This document shows, in pieces, positions 6,583-12,746 of a DNA stretch of 22,316 nt. The translations under genes were made by a program, and so were the position numbers. Under the pieces are notes generated by a model. The model was not told the origin of the DNA and made no database searches. It saw nothing but the letters and a program-made list of their open reading frames with translations. The stretch is taken from IMG/VR virus record IMGVR_UViG_3300036820_000070, positions 1 to 22,316 of that record. The stretch is one strand, 5' to 3'. This stretch comes from a virus. Within the stretch, counting starts at the first letter, position 1, and every line of letters begins with the position of its first letter.

Positions 6583-8667
6583 TCAAGCGCCCGCGTTGAA
6601 CACGGCCGCTCGAAAATCTTGGAACGCCACGCCGAAGTCGAAGAACGACCGCCATTGCATGCCGAGCGTGTTGAAGTCGGTTTCGCCCGATTCGATCACC
6701 GGCGTGCCCTGCCCGCGGAAGTAGGCGATGCTCATCGCCGCCACGTCTTCCGGGTCCGCGAACAGATACCAGCCCGTGGCGCTCTGGTTGGTGATCCCCT
6801 GGGCGTTCAGGTAGTGCGACGACACCGGGGTGAACTTGCCGGCGTGCGGGTTGTTGGCCGGCACCATCTTGCTGTTCGCCGGCACCTGCAAGATCGTCGA
6901 TTCCTTGTAATACCGCTCGGAGATGACCTTGAGCGTCGTGGGGACGAGCATGATCGCCGGGCTCAATAGCACCGGGTTTCCTGCCACGTCGACTTGGTTC
7001 AGGAACGCGACCTCGGCCGCCGTGATCCCATCGAGATCGAGCGTCGAAGTGCCGCCCGACAGATAGTTTGCATTGGCGGTCGAGAAGAACTGGTTGCCGC
7101 CAATCGTCGGGTTCGAGAGCAGCAGTGTGAACACGGCCGATTCAACGGCCAGCGCTCCTTGCCGCCCGAGCAGACGCGGAATCTGCAAGAACGCCCCCAG
7201 GTCGTCATTGATGATCTGCTGCCGCGTGAGCGCGATCAGACGGCCGTAGGTGTCGAGCTGGTTGGTGTACGACTCTTCCGACAGATTGGTCGATTTGAGT
7301 TCGCCGTCCTGGCCAACCTTCTCGAACATGCCGTTGGCCGTGAGGCGGTAACGCGAGAACGCTTTGAAATCGACGGCGTCGGTCGTGTCGCAGAACGTGT
7401 TCGAGACGGTGTTGACCGCCTCAAACGATTTCAACAACTGCTTGTTCGCCAGGTTACTGAGAATGCCGGGCAGGCTGATCGTCGAGAATTCGCCGCCCGA
7501 TGCTTGGATCGTCCGATCGGCCTCGAACGCCGCGCGGATCGTGTCGTTGTCGACCTTGCCCGGCCGGACGTAGCGGCCCGCGGCCCGGATCACTTCGTAC
7601 ATCAGGCTGTGGATCGTGGCCCCGCGAATGTCGCGCGAGCGGGCCGCTTCCAGCACACGGTCGCCATACCACTTCTCGACCGACTCTTCGCCGAGGCCCG
7701 CCGAGAGGCAGAGCGACGCTTCGAGCGCGACGGATGCGTTCACGTGCGCCAACCCGCCGCCAGCATGGATCGCCGGGCCGGTAGGACGCGATGCCCGCAG
7801 GACTTCGAGTTCGGTGCGCGTTTCGTCCCAACCTTCGGAGACGGCCTTGGCCGCGATGTCGGCGTGGCTGCTTGCCGCTTTGCGGATCGCGGCGATGCGG
7901 TTCATTTCCGCGGCGGTCTTGGTACGCAGGTCGGCGACGGGGTCGGCGTCCGCCGTCGCGGTAACGGTTGTCGGCGCGGCAGTTTTCTGCTCGGCGTCGA
8001 ACGCCGCCTCGAGCGATGAACGCTGCGTCTCGCTCAATGCCGCGCAATCGAATCCCTTCGCGCTAATCCAGTCCTCGAACTTCATGGTCATTACCTCGAT
8101 TGATTGAGCGGCGGCGGAAGCCACCATCCGGGCACTCGTTTGGTCGTCGGCCCCCAGCGCCACGAACGACACCTCTCCGAGCGTCGCCTGACGCGCGACG
8201 TAGAGCGGACCCGCGAAGGACCGCCCGTTGACTTGGACGCGTTCGCCGTCCTCGACGAACACCATCTTCTGGACGCTCGCGCCGATGCTCGCCTGCCAAG
8301 GAAAACCGTTGTCGGAGCTGGCGACGATCTCGCTTGCGTGGGCGTTGGCTCCAGAAACCGAGCCATCGACCTTCAGCACGCCACCATTGACGGTCACGTT
8401 GTCGGTGTGGCCGACGATCTGGCTCGGGTTGTGATCGCGGAGAATCGGCCGCGACTTGGCCGAGACCCGCATGCCCGACATGTCCACGACGACCGGATAC
8501 GGGATATTCGGCAGCGACATCTTGCCGCCGGTGTAAGCGGTGATGGAGAACTTGCGGAGTTTCTTGGCGTCGCCTTCCCCTTCCGCGGCCAGCACCAAGC
8601 GGCCGGCGTCTTCATCGCGCCCGCAACTGATCGTGATCTGGCTGGGGAGTTTTTTAATTGTCTTCAT
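6583..8667 (-). CDS. Prohead protease-major capsid protein fusion (694 aa)
   Basis: ATG at 8667 with GAGGAGG upstream, overlapping the portal stop by 14 bp. Residues about 1-190 form an HK97-type prohead protease: His79 in 'RDHNPSQIVGH', Ser127 in 'FPWQASIGASV', and the closing 'LGEVSFVALGADDQT'. Residues about 195-290 are a charged, helical scaffold-like segment. The remainder (about 290-694) is a major capsid protein of the HK97 fold group, with 'TIQASGGEFSTISLPGILSN' and a C-terminal 'YFRGQGTPVIESGETDFNT' region. Protease, scaffold and capsid are separate genes in many phages. An internal start at 8085 could also supply the scaffold-capsid part alone. Confidence 0.85.
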   Translation of the reverse strand: MKTIKKLPSQITISCGRDEDAGRLVLAAEGEGDAKKLRKFSITAYTGGKMSLPNIPYPVVVDMSGMRVSAKSRPILRDHNPSQIVGHTDNVTVNGGVLKVDGSVSGANAHASEIVASSDNGFPWQASIGASVQKMVFVEDGERVQVNGRSFAGPLYVARQATLGEVSFVALGADDQTSARMVASAAAQSIEVMTMKFEDWISAKGFDCAALSETQRSSLEAAFDAEQKTAAPTTVTATADADPVADLRTKTAAEMNRIAAIRKAASSHADIAAKAVSEGWDETRTELEVLRASRPTGPAIHAGGGLAHVNASVALEASLCLSAGLGEESVEKWYGDRVLEAARSRDIRGATIHSLMYEVIRAAGRYVRPGKVDNDTIRAAFEADRTIQASGGEFSTISLPGILSNLANKQLLKSFEAVNTVSNTFCDTTDAVDFKAFSRYRLTANGMFEKVGQDGELKSTNLSEESYTNQLDTYGRLIALTRQQIINDDLGAFLQIPRLLGRQGALAVESAVFTLLLSNPTIGGNQFFSTANANYLSGGTSTLDLDGITAAEVAFLNQVDVAGNPVLLSPAIMLVPTTLKVISERYYKESTILQVPANSKMVPANNPHAGKFTPVSSHYLNAQGITNQSATGWYLFADPEDVAAMSIAYFRGQGTPVIESGETDFNTLGMQWRSFFDFGVAFQDFRAAVFNAGA
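8085..8097 (-). promoter_or_regulatory. Internal ribosome-binding site inside the protease-capsid gene
   Basis: On the - strand GAGG (8097-8094) is followed by eight bases and then an in-frame ATG (8085) at codon 195. The protein from there begins MKFEDWISAKGFD, which looks like the natural N-terminus of a free-standing scaffold-capsid protein. This could yield a 500-aa product in excess over the protease-bearing form, as internal starts do in lambda C/Nu3. Confidence 0.6.
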
Positions 8668-10141
8668 CGCTGCCGACCTCCTCGGGTTCGACTTCGCCCG
8701 GATCGTGCGCCGGAGCTGGCGCGGGCACTGGCGGTTGCATGGTGGTCGGCACCGGAACCGGTAGGCCGAGTTCCTCCATCAACGCGATCTCTTTGGCCCG
8801 TTGCCGGAGCGCCTCGGCCCAATCGCGCCCCTCGCGGGCGTATTCATGCGCGAGCGTGGTGGTGTGATTCGCCAGCCGCGTTTGCTGCGCGGTCGCTTCC
8901 TTGAGCGGATCGACGTGTTCCGTGCCGTCCCAAAACCACTGGAAAACCCAATCGGAGAACGGACCCATGCCGGGCGGAATCAGACCGGGAATGAGCGCGG
9001 CCTCATCGAGCCAGGCGAAGAAGATGCGATTGAGCGCCGTGCGTTCGAGATACGTCTGATCGACGCGGATCGCCTTGTAATAGACCTGGTGATCGAGCCG
9101 ACCGGACGCATAATTGTAGGATGCCGAATTGCCGGCAGCGACGTTGAACGGCATGTTCAGGCAGCGAGCGATCTCGTTCAGGATTTCCTTCTTGAACTCG
9201 GCGTAAGTGGTCGCCGGCTGCTCGGCCTGCAGCTGGCTCATCTTCCAGCCGCCGGGCATCGTCAAGAGCGCCCGCTTCTCCAGTTCGATCGGCTCGAATG
9301 GTTCGGCAGCATCTGCTTCCCCGTTGGCCGGCGCATCGGTGTAGAGGATGCCGGCGAAATCGGCAGCCGTCTCGGCGGCGGCAATCACCGCCAGTGTGAA
9401 ACGCCGTAACTGTGCGAACAGCGGCAGCGCGGCCATGATCTCCGGAATGCCGCGATGCTGGCCCGGCCGGTCGGCGCGGAACAAGTGAATCACCTGCGAG
9501 GCCGGCACTCGGTCGAAATCCCAAGGGTTCACGACGACAAACTGGCTGCCCGGATGCTCGCGCAGCACATGGTACTCGACCGGGTTGTTGTAGACGTCGA
9601 AGACGATGCCATCGACGAACCGCAGCGACGGCGTCAGCAGAATGGGCGTCGTCACCTGATCCGCCTCGACCAACCGCAGGTCGAGCTTCACCGGCGTCGG
9701 CAGCTTCGGATTGGTGACGTACAGCGCGAACGCCTCGCCATCCTGCGTTCGGGCGCAACGCATGGTGCGGAGCTTGCCCGTCAGGTCCACGGCAGTCGCC
9801 CATTGGCGAAAGGCCCTTTCGATCTGCTTGTTCGCAGCCGGGTTCGGCGTCAGCATTTGCAGACGCGGGCCGGTGCCGATCACGTCGTTGGCTAGAGTGT
9901 TGACGATTCCGCGGGCGTAGCTGTTGTTGGCGACCTCGTACCGCGACCGAATCCGCAGGTTCCGGCGGACGAGCAGGTTGTTGGCGGCGTCGGGGGCCAA
10001 TGCGTCGGCGTTGATCCAGTGGCGACGGTTGTCGTCCGTCGTCATCGCGGCGTCGTAGCGGGCCCGAACGATCCGCGCCGGCCGCGACGTCGGAGGCGAT
10101 GCCGGTTCGGTACGGACCCAGTTCTTGAGCCAGCCAATCAT
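8654..10141 (-). CDS. Portal protein, lambda gpB type (495 aa)
   Basis: ATG at 10141 directly abuts the TGA of the upstream 65-aa gene. The sequence has the hallmarks of lambda-type portals: 'RARYDAAMTTDDNRRHW' near the N-terminus, 'NNSYARGIVNTLANDVIGTG', 'QDGEAFALYV', 'IHLFRADRPGQHRGIP' and 'LNMPFNVAAGNSASYNYASG'. Length is typical. The C-terminal tail (about 460-495) is Pro/Ala-rich and acidic. The portal forms the dodecameric DNA channel at one capsid vertex and docks the terminase. In lambda-like order it follows a small gpW-position gene, as here. Confidence 0.95.
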   Translation of the reverse strand: MIGWLKNWVRTEPASPPTSRPARIVRARYDAAMTTDDNRRHWINADALAPDAANNLLVRRNLRIRSRYEVANNSYARGIVNTLANDVIGTGPRLQMLTPNPAANKQIERAFRQWATAVDLTGKLRTMRCARTQDGEAFALYVTNPKLPTPVKLDLRLVEADQVTTPILLTPSLRFVDGIVFDVYNNPVEYHVLREHPGSQFVVVNPWDFDRVPASQVIHLFRADRPGQHRGIPEIMAALPLFAQLRRFTLAVIAAAETAADFAGILYTDAPANGEADAAEPFEPIELEKRALLTMPGGWKMSQLQAEQPATTYAEFKKEILNEIARCLNMPFNVAAGNSASYNYASGRLDHQVYYKAIRVDQTYLERTALNRIFFAWLDEAALIPGLIPPGMGPFSDWVFQWFWDGTEHVDPLKEATAQQTRLANHTTTLAHEYAREGRDWAEALRQRAKEIALMEELGLPVPVPTTMQPPVPAPAPAHDPGEVEPEEVGSDEDN

Positions 10142-10339
10142 TCAGACGGTTCCCGGCGGAACGAACATGTTGAACCGCAGCCCGCGAGTGGGCTTCTTAG
10201 TCGCGTCTTTCGCGGCCAGATATTTGTCGGCCTCGATCTGATCGGAGAGCGGGTGCTGCTCGACCGAGCCAGCGTCCCCTTGGGCGCGTGCCGGCCCCTG
10301 GGCGTTTTGGCGAATCGCGTCGGCAAGGTCGTCGGACAT
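10142..10339 (-). CDS. Small head protein in the gpW position (65 aa)
   Basis: I start it at the ATG at 10339 (MSDDLADAIRQNAQGPARA) because GGAG lies eight bases upstream; an ATG at 10354 is possible but has no ribosome site. The protein is polar, with 'SVEQHPLSDQIEADKYLAAK' and a C-terminal 'RGLRFNMFVPPG'. Proteins of this appearance commonly precede lambda-type portals. In lambda this slot holds the 68-aa head-completion protein gpW, but I see no sequence identity to gpW, so the role is inferred from position. The stop abuts the portal ATG. Confidence 0.75.
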   Translation of the reverse strand: MSDDLADAIRQNAQGPARAQGDAGSVEQHPLSDQIEADKYLAAKDATKKPTRGLRFNMFVPPGTV

Positions 10340-10829
10340 CGGATGACTCCACAAAAAAAGACAACCCGGTGGGCGAACCGACGAAAAAAGGCCACGCGGG
10401 GATGCGGCCCCGCATGGCCTTTGGAAGTTGGCTGGTTTCAGCGTCGAGGATCAATCGCCGCCGTCGCCCAATCGAGTTGTCGTTATTTATTTATATCAAC
10501 TTGTCTGCTCTAAAAACGGCGAAACCGAGCCTCTCGAAGAAATCGTTACACCGGTAGACGTCGTGGCGGCATCAGCAATCCCTTTTGCGTCCCGTTCAGT
10601 CTTTAATCACGTCTCAAACGCCCTATCGAGTACGGCGACCGTTGAATTCCCTCCAGAAACTTCGATGGTCACTGAGGGCGGTTGCTGGCAAGTCTTACCG
10701 TCCTGGAAAGCGATTACGGTTGCACCGCCGATAGCGATTGGCACAGAATTTGCGCACTGCGATATTGCGGCAGACGAATAAACCTGATAGTCTGTTGTGT
10801 TTTTCGGCACTTGAAAATAGATTGGTGTC
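10340..10829. other. Junction between cargo 1 and the capsid genes (490 bp, no convincing gene)
   Basis: Bases 10384-10422 hold an intrinsic terminator (listed separately). Bases from about 10470 to 10829 are more AT-rich than the backbone and include the run 'TTATTTATTTATATCAA' (10482-10498). A 74-codon frame on the - strand (10831-10607) shares the CATG at the start of the sce7726 gene but has no ribosome site; I treat it as doubtful. I found no convincing promoter for sce7726 here. Confidence 0.5.
10384..10422 (-). terminator. Intrinsic terminator reading leftward
   Basis: On the - strand a 15-bp stem (10422-10408 with 10401-10387, one mismatch; GC-rich core GCGGGG/CCCCGC) with a 6-nt loop is followed by TTTTTT. 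It ends transcription coming from cargo 1 or the terminase genes before the 65-aa gene, so the capsid-tail block presumably needs its own promoter or antitermination. Confidence 0.8.
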
Positions 10830-11501
10830 ATGGACGACGCCGCGATAAGAACTGCTCTCAAGCTGCGGCTCGCGACTGAGCATGCCGGCGAGGATGCGCT
10901 TATCGTCGACGAACTGGGGCTGAATGAAGGTGAGGCCCGTGTCGATCTCGCCGTTGTTAATGGGGCTTTGAATGGCTACGAAATTAAGAGCGATCTCGAT
11001 ACGCTCAATCGATTGCCAAATCAAAGAGATGTGTACGGCGAATTCTTCGACACTGTGACCCTCGTGGTTGCCGAAAAACATCTAAAATCGGCAAAGGCCC
11101 AAATCCCCGAGTGGTGGGGCATAATTGTGGCGACCACCTCAGGCGAAGATGTTCTCTTGCACAGCGTGCGTGCGCCCACGCCAAACGAAGGGGTCAGTGC
11201 GAGCGCAGTCGTCAAGCTGCTTTGGAGAAGCGAATCCGTTGCCATCTTAGAATCGCTCGGAAGGCTTCGCGGGCTTCGCAACAAGTCGCGCGACCATCTC
11301 TGGTTCGCGATCACCGCCAATTGTCCTCCAGACGAAGTCAAGCGTCTCGTTCGAGAGCAGATCAAAGCCCGGGGTGATTGGCGATCTGCCGCACGACGAA
11401 GGTCAAATGATGATTCGTCCCGACTTGTCGCCAAGTCGTTGCACTCCCCGGTCCGTCAGCGCCAGTTGCACAATCATCAATATATCGATCCCCTGCACTG
11501 A
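10830..11501 (+). CDS. sce7726-family protein, PD-(D/E)XK nuclease-like (223 aa)
   Basis: The protein starts MDDAAIRTALKLRLATEHAG and continues with 'VDELGL', 'ARVDLAVVNG' and 'YEIKSDLDTLNRLPNQ', the signature I know from the sce7726 family. Asp39 and Glu51-x-Lys53, with Glu28 upstream, form a plausible PD-(D/E)XK nuclease core. The family usually ends near 'GDWRSAARRRS' (about 182-192); here about 30 more residues follow, read antisense through the end of the beta gene. It converges on that gene and overlaps it by 140 bp. The pairing of sce7726 with a beta/sce7725 protein is known from other genomes. Function is unproven; nuclease activity and a defence role are inference. Lower GC and opposite strand mark it as cargo. 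Confidence 0.8.
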   Translation: MDDAAIRTALKLRLATEHAGEDALIVDELGLNEGEARVDLAVVNGALNGYEIKSDLDTLNRLPNQRDVYGEFFDTVTLVVAEKHLKSAKAQIPEWWGIIVATTSGEDVLLHSVRAPTPNEGVSASAVVKLLWRSESVAILESLGRLRGLRNKSRDHLWFAITANCPPDEVKRLVREQIKARGDWRSAARRRSNDDSSRLVAKSLHSPVRQRQLHNHQYIDPLH

Positions 11502-12447
11502 AATCTCTCCCGCTGTACTCGGGCAACGCACGCAGGATTCGAGCGAGGCCGGGATATTGGCTTGGTTGCCCCTTCGTGATTACTCGTCCCCTGACAACGA
11601 TCCATTCAACGTCGTGTGTATATCGAATATTGGCCGTCATTTTGATAATGCGAAAGTCGAGCGACGCGTATTCAGGATTTGAAATTGCGTAATCTGAAAA
11701 CGCCGGCCTCCGACGCATTTGGCCAGCGGCGATCAGCGATGTCCAGACATTCCATTCAGTGCGCGGAATCGCCTGTGTCGTTCCCGTCGCAATCTGCCTT
11801 AGGTCGGTCGGAAAAGCACTTCCCGAAACCGTCAATGATCGCCACTGTGCTAGGTAAGGGAGTGCGTTCACATAGGCCGGAATCACCATAACGTACTGAG
11901 CTTCAAACTGCGGGTTCATCGGCCCGAGGTCGATCACCAAATCGACTTGCTCTGGACGCACGTTGAAATTCGCAAGAATGCCATCAATTTGGTTCGGTAG
12001 GTTTGGCGTCGCGGCAATTTCAGAAGCCAAGACGCGAAGACACATGCCACGTTGATCCGCTTGAATGATTTCGTGCGTCGCGGCTTGATAGGCGGGGTCA
12101 CGGCCCAACCCGGTTACAGGAACGAGTTGGAGCTGCAGTTGCCTTGCCTGATTGAAAATATGAGATAGCGGGTGGAGTCCACTCGCTGTCGTCCCTTCGT
12201 TGGCAACGGGGTACGCATCCAAGTAGGCACGCTGACTTCCCCAATGCTTTTGGAGGTTATCAGCAACCGAAGCGATCTGCTCATCCAGAGTTTTCGCTGG
12301 AGCTTCGTTTTCGTAGTCCCAGTCAATCGGCGGAACTTCAAGCAGGGGAGTGAGGCATGATTTTACATCCGATGCAAGCTCTCGAATCGCTCGAAGTTCT
12401 CCCATCTTCGCTGTCAGAATCGGCAAGTAATGCTTATGGTCCAACAT
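11362..12447 (-). CDS. T4 beta-protein / sce7725-family protein (361 aa)
   Basis: Start set at the ATG at 12447, not 12456, because GAGG is eight bases before 12447 and abuts the earlier ATG; the protein then begins MLDHKHYLPILTAKMGE, as family members do. Other family features are 'LTPLLEVPPIDWDYENE', 'VDLVIDLGPMN', and the C-terminal 'TNHHLTFVVRQIANH'. The biochemical role of the family is unknown. Its partner sce7726 lies downstream on the opposite strand with overlapping 3' ends. A promoter lies directly upstream. Codon use is more AT-rich than in the flanking phage genes. Together the two genes form an inserted cargo between terminase and portal. Confidence 0.82.
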   Translation of the reverse strand: MLDHKHYLPILTAKMGELRAIRELASDVKSCLTPLLEVPPIDWDYENEAPAKTLDEQIASVADNLQKHWGSQRAYLDAYPVANEGTTASGLHPLSHIFNQARQLQLQLVPVTGLGRDPAYQAATHEIIQADQRGMCLRVLASEIAATPNLPNQIDGILANFNVRPEQVDLVIDLGPMNPQFEAQYVMVIPAYVNALPYLAQWRSLTVSGSAFPTDLRQIATGTTQAIPRTEWNVWTSLIAAGQMRRRPAFSDYAISNPEYASLDFRIIKMTANIRYTHDVEWIVVRGRVITKGQPSQYPGLARILRALPEYSGRDFSAGDRYIDDCATGADGPGSATTWRQVGTNHHLTFVVRQIANHPGL

Positions 12448-12480
12448 ATATTTCATCCTCGGAATTTGATTAAAGAGCCA

Positions 12481-12511
12481 ATAATAGATCGTGCTGATGA
12501 ACGGATGTCAA
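12481..12511 (-). promoter_or_regulatory. Sigma70-like promoter for the beta-protein gene
   Basis: On the - strand TTGACA (12511-12506, perfect -35) is followed after 19 bp by TATTAT (12486-12481, five of six -10 positions). Transcription would begin near 12474, about 27 bases before the chosen ATG. The spacer is slightly long. It implies that cargo 1 is expressed separately from the late genes. Confidence 0.55.
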
Positions 12512-12563
12512 GTAGTTTGATACGACCGATGCGCCGTGCTGGTGCGTACTTATTTCGAGCCTG

Positions 12564-12746
12564 TCACCCAATTGCCCGTTCCCAGGTCGTTAAACGTTGA
12601 CCACAGTCTAGACATTTGCGTCTGCGGACGATCCTTTCGCCGGTATATGGTCGTGTATAAACGACGGAAAGGCTGCGGGAGCCACAATGCCGACATCGCA
12701 AACCGCGATCACAATCCGAAACCGGACGCTGGCTGGACTTGTTCAC
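12564..12746 (-). CDS. NrdR-like zinc-ribbon protein (60 aa)
   Basis: The GTG at 12746 overlaps the terminase stop as GTGA and is preceded by AAAGGAGG at ideal distance, so I prefer this start over a longer frame back to 12911. The product has a CxxC pair (RCRHCGS), then 'YTRPYTGERIVRRRKCLDCG' containing the second CxxC, then 'QRLTTWER'. This closely resembles the zinc ribbon of the transcriptional repressor NrdR ('IRRRRECxxCxxRFTTYER') without the ATP-cone. It probably binds DNA through zinc. Roles could be in packaging, given its tight coupling to terminase, or in regulation of late transcription, as small zinc-finger phage activators (Ogr type) do. Confidence 0.8.
   Translation of the reverse strand: MNKSSQRPVSDCDRGLRCRHCGSRSLSVVYTRPYTGERIVRRRKCLDCGQRLTTWERAIG

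Noticed and set aside
10607-10831. 74-aa - strand frame (begins MTPIYFQVPKNTTDYQVYSS) opposite the sce7726 start
   Set aside because: It reads fairly protein-like, but no ribosome site precedes it and its ATG merely shares the CATG of the sce7726 start. Kept only as a remark for the intergenic region.
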